Shown: positions 17,107 to 24,031 of the stretch, piece by piece
Layout of the letters: each line of letters opens with the position of its first letter
Numbering within the stretch: position 1 is the stretch's first letter
Notes under the pieces: model-generated
The model's input: the letters and a program-made list of their open reading frames with translations, nothing else
Databases searched by the model: none
What the model was told of the DNA's origin: nothing
Assembly (NCBI RefSeq): GCF_900090295.1
Contig: NZ_LT607753.1
Location: 6,076,001 to 6,140,000 of the forward strand
Reading direction: 5' to 3'
Source: Micromonospora coxensis
GTDB lineage: Bacteria; Actinomycetota; Actinomycetes; Mycobacteriales; Micromonosporaceae
Length of the DNA stretch: 64,000 bases
Made by a program: the position numbers and the translations under genes

Positions 17107-17412
17107 ATGGCACTCAACGACGATGACATGCAGACCACCAGCGGCGGCGGCCTCGAGGGCCCGGCCGACGGCGGCGCGACCCCGGGTCACCAGGACGGTG
17201 GCGCCGATGGTGGTGCCGAGGGTCCGGCCGATGGCGGTGCGACCCCGGGCCAGCAGGACGGTGGCGCCGATGGTGGTGCCGAGGGTCCGGCCGATGGTGG
17301 TGCGACCCCGGGCCAGCAGGACGGTGGCGCCGATGGTGGTGCCGAGGGTCCGGCCGACGGTGGTGCGACCCCGGGTCACCAGGACGGTGGCGCCGACGGC
17401 AGCGCGTCCTGA
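17107..17412 (+). CDS. Tandem-repeat Gly/Asp/Ala-rich peptide, candidate substrate of the adjacent oxygenase
   Basis: The 101-aa product is a short leader-like start (MALNDDDMQTTSGGG) followed by four 21-residue repeats with the pattern EGPADGGATPGxQDGGADGGA, x being His in repeats 1 and 4 and Gln in 2 and 3. There is no signal peptide, cysteine, lysine or aromatic residue; the protein is strongly acidic and must be unstructured. A GAGGGAG ribosome site precedes ATG 17107. Only 9 nt separate its stop from the JmjC/cupin oxygenase gene, so the two are almost certainly an operon. The repeats look like a hydroxylation substrate, possibly a RiPP precursor; no family is recognised. Confidence 0.8.
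   Translation: MALNDDDMQTTSGGGLEGPADGGATPGHQDGGADGGAEGPADGGATPGQQDGGADGGAEGPADGGATPGQQDGGADGGAEGPADGGATPGHQDGGADGSAS
17155..17406 (+). repeat. Four tandem 63-bp coding repeats
   Basis: Units lie at 17155-17217, 17218-17280, 17281-17343 and 17344-17406 and are in frame. Differences are mostly third-codon changes, plus CAC/CAG swaps that alternate His and Gln. This suggests amplification and selection on the protein. Confidence 0.9.
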
Positions 17413-17421
17413 CGGATCGTC

Positions 17422-18696
17422 GTGACGATCGTCGACCCGCCGGGCGGCCACGGCCGCCCGGCGGTTCCGTCCCGCGCCCTGGCGGCCCTCACGCGCTGCG
17501 TCGGCGTCGAGCCGGCCAAGTTCGCCGCCGCGTACTGGGGCCGCGAGCCGCTGCTCTCCCGTGCCGACGAGCTACCCCACCCGCACGGCTTCACCGACCT
17601 GCTCAGCCCCGCCGACGCCGACGAGCTGCTCAGCCGGCGCGGCCTGCGTACCCCGTTCCTGCGGGTGGCCAAGGACGGCCAGCTCGTGCCCGCGGCCCGC
17701 TACACCGGCGGTGGTGGCGCGGGCGCCGAGATCGGTGACCAGGTCCTCGACGAGAAGGTGCTGGAGCTGTACGCCTCCGGCGCGACCCTGGTGCTGCAGG
17801 GCCTGCACCGCACCTGGCCCGCGCTCGTCGACTTCGCCCGCGACCTCGGCGCCGCGCTCGCCCAGCCGCTCCAGGTCAACGCCTACCTGACCCCGGCCGG
17901 CAGCCAGGGCTTCGCCACCCACTACGACACCCACGACGTGTTCGTCCTGCAGGTCGACGGTCGCAAGCACTGGCGGATCCACCCGCCGGTGCTGCCCGAC
18001 CCGCTGGAGAGGCAGCCGTGGGGCGGCCGGGCCGACGAGGTCTCCGCCACCGCCTCCGGACCCGCCGCCCTCGACGTGGTCCTCGAACCGGGGGACGCGC
18101 TCTACCTGCCGCGTGGCTGGCTGCACAGCGCCCAGGCGCAGGAGTCCAGCTCCCTGCACCTGACCGTCGGCATCCGGGCGCTGACCCGGTACGCCCTGGT
18201 CGAGGAGCTGTTGGCGCTCGCCGCCGAGGACCCCCGGCTGCGGGCCGGCCTGCCCTTCGGCACCGACGTCGCCGACCCGGACGCGATCGAGCCCGAACTC
18301 ACCGAGACCGTCGAGGCGCTGCGCGACTGGCTGCTGCGCGCCGACCCGGCTGCGGTGGCCGCCGGGCTGCGGCGGCGGGCCTGGCCGGCGGCCCGGCCGG
18401 CGCCGATCCGGCCCCTCGCGCAGGCCGCCGCGCTCGCGGCGCTCGATCCGGACCACCGCATCGCCCCGCGTGGGGGACTGCGCTGGCAACTCACCCCGAC
18501 CGACGACGGCAAGGTCGCGCTGCGGCTGGTCGACCGGACCGTCACCCTGCCCGGGCAGTGCGAGGCGGCGCTGCGCGCGCTGCTCACCGCCGACGTGATC
18601 CGGGTCGGGGACCTGCCCGGGCTGGACGACGACGCCGACCGGCTGGTGCTGGCCCGCCGGCTGCTGCGCGAGGCGGTCGCCGTACCGGCCGAGTGA
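17422..18696 (+). CDS. JmjC/cupin-fold Fe(II)/2-oxoglutarate oxygenase (ribosomal oxygenase-like)
   Basis: The 424-aa protein belongs to the cupin_4/JmjC group that contains YcfD (RoxA), MINA and NO66. The iron triad is visible: His167 and Asp169 in THYDTHD and His235 in RGWLHSA; Lys182 in the GRKHW motif probably binds 2-oxoglutarate. Residues 20-75 match the conserved N-terminus (FAAAYWGREPLL), and the C-terminal third is the helical dimerisation plus winged-helix part. Known relatives hydroxylate His or Arg in ribosomal proteins; here the repeat peptide encoded 9 nt upstream is a more likely partner. Start is GTG 17422. Confidence 0.9.
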   Translation: MTIVDPPGGHGRPAVPSRALAALTRCVGVEPAKFAAAYWGREPLLSRADELPHPHGFTDLLSPADADELLSRRGLRTPFLRVAKDGQLVPAARYTGGGGAGAEIGDQVLDEKVLELYASGATLVLQGLHRTWPALVDFARDLGAALAQPLQVNAYLTPAGSQGFATHYDTHDVFVLQVDGRKHWRIHPPVLPDPLERQPWGGRADEVSATASGPAALDVVLEPGDALYLPRGWLHSAQAQESSSLHLTVGIRALTRYALVEELLALAAEDPRLRAGLPFGTDVADPDAIEPELTETVEALRDWLLRADPAAVAAGLRRRAWPAARPAPIRPLAQAAALAALDPDHRIAPRGGLRWQLTPTDDGKVALRLVDRTVTLPGQCEAALRALLTADVIRVGDLPGLDDDADRLVLARRLLREAVAVPAE

Positions 18697-18801
18697 CGTC
18701 ACCCGCGGCCCGCTCCTGCTCGGCCCGCTCCTACCGGGCGGACCGGGCAGGGGGACCGGGCCGGGCACGCCGCCGACCGGTGCGACCGAAGGGGGCGGGG
18801 G

Positions 18802-19467
18802 TCAGCGGGTCGCGACCAGCAGCGCCACGGTGGTCGCCAACCCGGCGATCAGCACGATCGCCGCCGGCCGCGGGCCGAGCAGCGCGTGTCGCCGGTCCGC
18901 CAGCCGCTTCGCCGGGGCCAGGCCCACCAGCGGGCCGAGCAGCGTCACCACCAGCGCCAGCACCGGCATCCCCGCCGCCAGGTCGCCGCCGTAGCGCACC
19001 CCCAGCGCGCGGGCGCCGGCCCCCAGCGCGTACGCGAGCAGCGCGCCGGCCACCCCGCAGAGCGCCAGCAGCGGGTTCGCCGAGCCCGGCAGCTCACCCG
19101 GCTGCCCGGCCCGGTCCAACAGGTCCCGTACCCCGCGCAGCGACGCCACCGGGTCCCCGCCGGCGTCCCGCGCCGGCCCCGGCGGCGGCCCCAGCCGGCG
19201 GGCGCCCAGCCCCACCCGGCCGCGCAGCTCCGCCCAGAGGTGGCCCACCTCGGCGTCCACCCGGTCCACCATGGCCCGCGCCTCCGCCACCTCCGCCTCG
19301 GCCCGGCGCAGCTGCTCGGCGGCCTCGGCCACCGCCCGGTCGGCGGCGGCGCACTGCTGGTCGTGCCACGCCTGCGCCTCGGCGCGCTGGGCCCGGACCC
19401 GGCCGGTCAGCTCGGCGAGGCGGCGGACGTGGGCGGCGTACGTGTCACTGGCGACCGGTTCGTTCAT
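18802..19467 (-). CDS. Coiled-coil membrane protein of the FtsK cassette
   Basis: The 221-aa protein has an N-terminal coiled coil (about residues 8-85, with heptad-like AEAQAWHDQQCAAADRAV) and three likely C-terminal membrane helices (about 138-158, 168-185 and 198-218). No enzymatic motif is present. ATG 19467 is chosen because it gives the ATGA overlap with the ftsK-like stop; the open frame further upstream lies inside ftsK. It is the last gene of a four-gene leftward operon and is a plausible membrane anchor for the FtsK-like ATPase. Confidence 0.75.
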   Translation of the reverse strand: MNEPVASDTYAAHVRRLAELTGRVRAQRAEAQAWHDQQCAAADRAVAEAAEQLRRAEAEVAEARAMVDRVDAEVGHLWAELRGRVGLGARRLGPPPGPARDAGGDPVASLRGVRDLLDRAGQPGELPGSANPLLALCGVAGALLAYALGAGARALGVRYGGDLAAGMPVLALVVTLLGPLVGLAPAKRLADRRHALLGPRPAAIVLIAGLATTVALLVATR

Positions 19468-22148
19468 CGGGACGGACCATAAGGGATGATCACCTGTCCG
19501 GTGCGGTGCACCGCGCGGTCGAAGAAGAGCCCGCGCCACGGCCGGGGGTACCAGTCCGGCCCCCCGGTGCCCGGGTACAGCGCCGAGCCCAGCTCACCGC
19601 CCTGCACGTCCAGCGCCACCCACGCCCCGATCTGGTCGGTGCGTGCCGCCGGACCGCCCAGGTCGGCCCGCATCCGGGCCACCCCGCGCCACCAGGCCAG
19701 CACGTGGGTACGCCGCTCCGGACCGTCGTGCAGGATGCGGCGCAGCCGGTCCAGCCCGCTACGCCCGCCGACCGACGTCGACAGCGCACCGGCCGCCGCG
19801 TCGACGGCGAACAGCAGCAGGTAGTGCGGGGTGGCCGGGGTGCCCGGCCGGGCCAGCGCCTCGACCGTCTCGGCCATCAGCTCCGGCACCGTCTCCTCGT
19901 CGTACCAGGCGGCGTCGTCGGCCAGGTCCTCGTACAGGGCGCGGGCCGCCGGGTCGGCGTCCGGGTCGAGGCAGGCGATGGAGAACCGGGCGGCGCCGGG
20001 CCGGTGCTGCCGGGCCAGCGAGCGGGCCGCGGCGTCGAGCACCGCGCACGCCTCGTCGACCCGGGTGCCGAGCACCGCCAGGTTGCGTCCGGGCGCCCGG
20101 GGCAGCCGCAGCGCCGCCGAGCGGGCCTGCACGTCGATGATCTCCCCGAGCAGCGCCACCGGGTTGCGGGGCGCGGCGTCCCCGGCCGGCGGGGCCAGCG
20201 CGCGGAAGTCCGGCGCGTCGGCCAGCCGGGGGACCGCGTCGCCGTCGAAGAGCCGGGCCGGGGCGGCGTCGGCCGGGCGCATCCGCCACAGCCGGTGCTG
20301 CAACTCGCTCCACGTCTCCCAGTCGCCGGCCGACGGGATCCGCGCCACCTGGTTGCCCTCGGTCATCCCGGACTCGGCGTTGACCACCGCGTGGTACTTC
20401 GGCAGCGCCTGCGCGGCGTCGTTGCGCTCGGCCAGGATCCGCAGCGCCTTCGGCAGCGCGATCCGCAGGGTGAACTGGGCGACCAGCGCCGGGCGCCCCC
20501 ACAGCGCCTCGATGCCGCGTACGTCCTGCGAGGCGAGCACCAGGTGGATGCCCTGCGAGCGGCCCCGCCGGGCCAGGTCCTCCAACAGGTCGGCGGCCTC
20601 CCGGGCCACCACGTCCCGGCCGGCCAGCAGGGCCTGGAACTCGTCCACCACCGCCACGATCCGGGGCCAGTGCCCGGTCGGGTCCACCGCCCGCAGCTCG
20701 GCGAGCTTGGTGACCTCGTGCTTCTTCGCCGCGTCGGCGCGGCGGCGCAGCTCCTCGGCGAGGAAGCGCAGCAGCGCCAGCCCGAACTCCCGGTCGGTGT
20801 TGACGTTGATGCCGACCAGCCGCATGTGCGGCAGCCAGCTCGGGTCGCGCCGGCCCTGCGCGAACCGGGCGAAGGACACCCCCTCCTTGAAGTCGAGCAG
20901 GTAGAACTCCAGCTCGGCGGGGGAGTACCGGGCGGCCAGCGCGCCGATCCAGGCGAAGATCAGATTGGTCTTGCCGGTGCCGGACGGGCCGCCGATCAGC
21001 GCGTGCGGCGGGTAGTCGCCCAGGGTCAGCAGGACCGGCCGGCCGTGCGGGCCCTCACCGATCGGGGCGGTGAGCCCGTGCGCCGAGTCCTCCTTCCACA
21101 TCTGCTCGGGCGGGGGCAGCAGGTCGGTGAAGGGGGTCGGCGGGGGACCGGCGTTGACCCGGGAGGCGATCTCCCGGCAGGTCTCGGTGACCAGGGTGGC
21201 CGGCGGCGGCGGGTCGAGGCGTACCGGCAGGCCGCTCGGGCCGCCCACCCGGGCCTCGCCCTTCTCGGCGGTGATCCGGGTCAGCGTCGCGTCGTCCGGC
21301 AGGTCGATGCCCCGGACCACCAGGTGCACCCCGCAGGCCGCCCCGGTGCGCAGCACCCGGTCGAGTTGGCCGCGCTCGTGCCGGGACGGCTCGTCCCCGC
21401 CGAGCAGCACCGCCACCCGCCACGGCTCCGGCCGGCGGCCGGTCGCCGCGGCCAGCTCGCGCAGCGAGGCGTACTCGCCGGCGAGCACGGTCTCGTTGAT
21501 CCGGCGGATCTGCTCGACCAGGTCGTCCAGGAGCCGGCCCAGGCCGCCCGGGCCGACGAAGGTGAGCAGTCCGGCGGTGCCGAGCGGGGCGAACCCGGCC
21601 AGCCCGCCGCCCAGGTGCTCCGGGTCGTACCCGTAGAGCCGCACCGCGCCGGGGTCGGCCCGGCCGACGCCGCGCAGCAGCAGCGCGGACACCACGGCGT
21701 CACCACCGTGCCGGTCGGCCCCGGCCAGGTGCACGTGCCCGGCGTCCAGCAGCGGCACCAGCGCCGGCACCGGTTCCGCGCCGGGGACGCGCAGCGTGCC
21801 CACCCGTACCGGGCCGATCGGCTCGCCCCGCGCGGCCGGCGTCGCGTGCCACTGCGGCCAGGGCGCGGACGCCGCGCCCGGGGCCTCCCGCAGCGCGGCG
21901 GCGGCCGTGCGGCGGGCCAGCTCGCCGATCCGCGCGGCGTGCCGGTCGTCGATCTCGGCCAACCGCCGGTCCCGCTCCGCGGCGACCCGCTGCGGCACGG
22001 CGGCGGCGGCCCGTCGCGTCCGGGCCAGCCGCTCCCGGGCGCCGGTCAGCTCCGTCTCGGCGGCGGCCACCCGGGCACGGGTGGCGCCGAGTGCCTCGGA
22101 GAGCATCCCGCGTACCCGGGAGACGAGCTGCCCGCGCAGGTCAGCCAC
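19464..22148 (-). CDS. FtsK/SpoIIIE-type ATPase
   Basis: This 894-aa protein has an N-terminal coiled coil (about residues 1-90), then a degenerate domain, an FtsK/SpoIIIE motor (about 340-650) and a second degenerate ATPase-like region to the end. The motor has Walker A GGPSGTGKT near residue 388 and Walker B IVAVVDEF near 496, with a HLVLASQDVRG sensor segment. It lacks the four N-terminal membrane helices and the gamma domain of chromosomal FtsK, so it is not the division protein; the tandem ATPase layout recalls EccC of type VII secretion. It overlaps both neighbours (8 nt upstream, 4 nt downstream). Confidence 0.85.
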   Translation of the reverse strand: MADLRGQLVSRVRGMLSEALGATRARVAAAETELTGARERLARTRRAAAAVPQRVAAERDRRLAEIDDRHAARIGELARRTAAAALREAPGAASAPWPQWHATPAARGEPIGPVRVGTLRVPGAEPVPALVPLLDAGHVHLAGADRHGGDAVVSALLLRGVGRADPGAVRLYGYDPEHLGGGLAGFAPLGTAGLLTFVGPGGLGRLLDDLVEQIRRINETVLAGEYASLRELAAATGRRPEPWRVAVLLGGDEPSRHERGQLDRVLRTGAACGVHLVVRGIDLPDDATLTRITAEKGEARVGGPSGLPVRLDPPPPATLVTETCREIASRVNAGPPPTPFTDLLPPPEQMWKEDSAHGLTAPIGEGPHGRPVLLTLGDYPPHALIGGPSGTGKTNLIFAWIGALAARYSPAELEFYLLDFKEGVSFARFAQGRRDPSWLPHMRLVGINVNTDREFGLALLRFLAEELRRRADAAKKHEVTKLAELRAVDPTGHWPRIVAVVDEFQALLAGRDVVAREAADLLEDLARRGRSQGIHLVLASQDVRGIEALWGRPALVAQFTLRIALPKALRILAERNDAAQALPKYHAVVNAESGMTEGNQVARIPSAGDWETWSELQHRLWRMRPADAAPARLFDGDAVPRLADAPDFRALAPPAGDAAPRNPVALLGEIIDVQARSAALRLPRAPGRNLAVLGTRVDEACAVLDAAARSLARQHRPGAARFSIACLDPDADPAARALYEDLADDAAWYDEETVPELMAETVEALARPGTPATPHYLLLFAVDAAAGALSTSVGGRSGLDRLRRILHDGPERRTHVLAWWRGVARMRADLGGPAARTDQIGAWVALDVQGGELGSALYPGTGGPDWYPRPWRGLFFDRAVHRTGQVIIPYGPSR

Positions 22149-23043
22149 GGCGTCCGCCGTCGGGCGCCGGCTGCCGGCGCGGGTCGGGCCCGTCGGCGGG
22201 AGGCAGGTCCCGGCCCAGCCGGGCCAGCAGCACGGCGGTCGCCACCCCGGCCGTCACGGCGGGGTCGGCGGCGTGCGGCTGCTCCTCGCCCGCGCCCCGG
22301 CGCGGCGGGGGCATCCGGCAGATCCGGGTGAGCAGGGTGTCCAGCACCGGCGGCGGCAGACCGGGCAGCAGGTCACGCACCCGGCCGTCGAGTTCGCCGC
22401 GCAGCCGGCCCAGGTCGTCGGCGCGGGGCGGATGTCCCAGCAGCTCCCCGGCCAGGTCGCGCAGCAGGGGCGGGGCGAGGGCGGCCATGCCGAGGCCGAC
22501 GTCGGCGTGCGCGCGGCGCAGCTCCCGGTGCAGCCGGTCCCGGTCGCCGGAGCGGACGCCGCCCGCCACCCGGCGCAGCAGCTCCCGGGAGTCGGCGACC
22601 CGCTCGTCCGGCTCGTCCGGTGGGCCCTCCGTCCCGCCGGTCAGCTCGGCCACCCGGACCGACCACCAGCGCTCGACCGTCGGGTCGGCGGCCGGCTCGT
22701 CGGCCGGCGCGGCCGCCGGCGGCCCGTCCTCGCGCGGCGCGTCGTGCTTCGGAGCCCGGCCGGTGGCCGGTGGCGGGGGCGCCCCGTCGGGGGCGAGCCC
22801 GATCGCCGCCAGGTACGCGGTGAGCTGCTCCTGGGCCACCCGCAGCGCGTGCCCGGCGGCCTCGGCGTGCTCGACGGCGGCGGACAGCTCCGGCACCCCC
22901 ATCGGGTTGGCCGACTCCTGCCGGACCCAGCGCAGCCGCTCGGTGGCCTGGCCGAACTTCTCCAGCGCCAGGGCGAGCTGGGCGAGGGGGAACTCCTCCG
23001 CGGCGGCGCGCACCTGCGCCCCGACGTCCTCCACGATGGACAC
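22141..23043 (-). CDS. Unknown 300-aa protein of the FtsK cassette
   Basis: No domain is recognised. The N-terminal 95 residues are helical and resemble a WXG100-like helical hairpin in length and composition; the middle (about 100-140) is a Pro/Ala-rich linker, and the C-terminal 160 residues are helical and charged. No signal peptide or membrane helix is present. The 8-nt overlap with the ftsK-like gene implies translational coupling, so it probably works with the ATPase as an adaptor or substrate. Confidence 0.7.
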   Translation of the reverse strand: MSIVEDVGAQVRAAAEEFPLAQLALALEKFGQATERLRWVRQESANPMGVPELSAAVEHAEAAGHALRVAQEQLTAYLAAIGLAPDGAPPPPATGRAPKHDAPREDGPPAAAPADEPAADPTVERWWSVRVAELTGGTEGPPDEPDERVADSRELLRRVAGGVRSGDRDRLHRELRRAHADVGLGMAALAPPLLRDLAGELLGHPPRADDLGRLRGELDGRVRDLLPGLPPPVLDTLLTRICRMPPPRRGAGEEQPHAADPAVTAGVATAVLLARLGRDLPPADGPDPRRQPAPDGGRRG

Positions 23044-23052
23044 GGCGGCCGC

Positions 23053-23313
23053 TCAGAGCGTCGAGACGTAGAGCTGCGCCTGCTCCACCGCGACCAGGGT
23101 CGCGGCGAGGCATTCCTCCAGCTCCTGCCCGGCCTGGGTCAGCGAGGCCTGGGCGGCCTCCACGGTCTCGTGCCCGCTGCCCTCCAGGGCCCCGGCCAGG
23201 GTCTGCTGCGCCTCGGAGAGCTTCTCGCCGGCCGCCTGCACCGCTGTCTGACCGTCCCCGATCTGTTGGAGGGCGACCTCGATGGCTGCCTTCAGCTCGG
23301 CGACGCTCGCCAC
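23053..23313 (-). CDS. Small helical protein, first gene of the FtsK cassette
   Basis: The 86-aa product is a two-helix coiled-coil-like chain (ELKAAIEVALQQIGDGQTAV, then AAQASLTQAGQELEECLAAT). The size and helical-hairpin layout recall ESX WXG100 proteins, but the WxG turn is absent. AGGAGG lies 5 nt upstream of the GTG at 23313. Nine nt separate it from the next gene. As the first gene before an FtsK/EccC-like ATPase it could be a secreted or structural partner. Confidence 0.7.
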   Translation of the reverse strand: MASVAELKAAIEVALQQIGDGQTAVQAAGEKLSEAQQTLAGALEGSGHETVEAAQASLTQAGQELEECLAATLVAVEQAQLYVSTL

Positions 23314-23530
23314 GATGACCTCCTGGGGGCGGGGAGACGTCCATTACAACGTATACCCGGGCGGTGGAGAACATCCGCCCGGTGGGTGTCCCTGCCCGGC
23401 TGCCCGTTTCCCGCCCCGACGTGCGCGAACCCGCCACCTGCCGCAATCGCCGGTCCCGCCCGGGCCCCACCCGGTCCCGCCGACGGGACCAAGGCTTCGG
23501 CGGCGGGAGCCGGCGCGGACGGGCACAGGT

Positions 23531-23911
23531 TCAGGGGCGGGGGAGCCAGCGCGGGCCGTGCACCTCCGCGCCGAGGGCGGTGACCCGGGTACGCAGCTCG
23601 CGGTCGGCGGTGACCACCAGGCGGCGGCGGTCCGGGGCGTCGCGGACCAGCGCGACGATCGTGTCGTCGCCGGAGGCGGGCGCGGCGACGGTGCGTACCT
23701 CGGCGGTCCCGGGGACCTCCCGGGCCGCCCCCTCCACCACCAGCACCACCTCCACCGGTGGCGGCAGCTCGGGCGGCAGGCCCGCCGCGGCCAGCGGGGC
23801 CAGCGCGTCGCGTAGCCGGGCCGCCGCGCCGGCCCGGTCCCGCCACCATCCGTCGGGCCGGGAACCGACCACGTTGGCGCCGTCGACGATCAGCAGGGGG
23901 CGGTTCTCCAT
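23531..23911 (-). CDS. NYN/PIN-like nuclease-fold protein
   Basis: The 126-aa protein starts with LLIVDGANVVGSRPDGWW, the first acidic motif of YacP/NYN-type PIN-fold ribonucleases, and later has SGDDTIVALVRDA and VVTADRELRTRVTALGAEV, the central and final acidic motifs. All expected Asp residues (VDGAN, GDD, TADREL) are visible, so metal-dependent RNase activity is plausible. ATG 23911 is chosen because the motif starts six residues later. It is divergent from the Clp gene and monocistronic. Confidence 0.8.
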   Translation of the reverse strand: MENRPLLIVDGANVVGSRPDGWWRDRAGAAARLRDALAPLAAAGLPPELPPPVEVVLVVEGAAREVPGTAEVRTVAAPASGDDTIVALVRDAPDRRRLVVTADRELRTRVTALGAEVHGPRWLPRP

Positions 23912-23963
23912 GGCCCCAGCCTGCCACCCGGTGGCGTTTGCCGCGTCGGCCGTCGGGTAGCCA

Positions 23964-24015
23964 CCGGCGACCGTGCCGCGCCCGCGGTGTCGCTCCGGCG
24001 ACCGTGCCGCGCCCG
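23964..24015 (+). repeat. Two 21-bp direct repeats upstream of the Clp gene
   Basis: CCGGCGACCGTGCCGCGCCC begins both copies, at 23964-23984 and 23995-24015, exactly 31 bp apart. They lie just upstream of the Clp ribosome site and could be operator sites. Confidence 0.7.
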
Positions 24016-24031
24016 ACTGCGGAGGACAGAG

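Noticed and set aside
17155..17406. CRISPR-like or VNTR array
   Set aside because: Units are contiguous with no spacers, in frame and inside a gene with a ribosome site, so they are coding repeats.
18018..22331. Rightward open frame of 1437 codons opposite the FtsK-like operon
   Set aside because: It crosses the end of the JmjC gene and several real leftward genes and has only Arg/Pro/Ala-rich low-complexity sequence.
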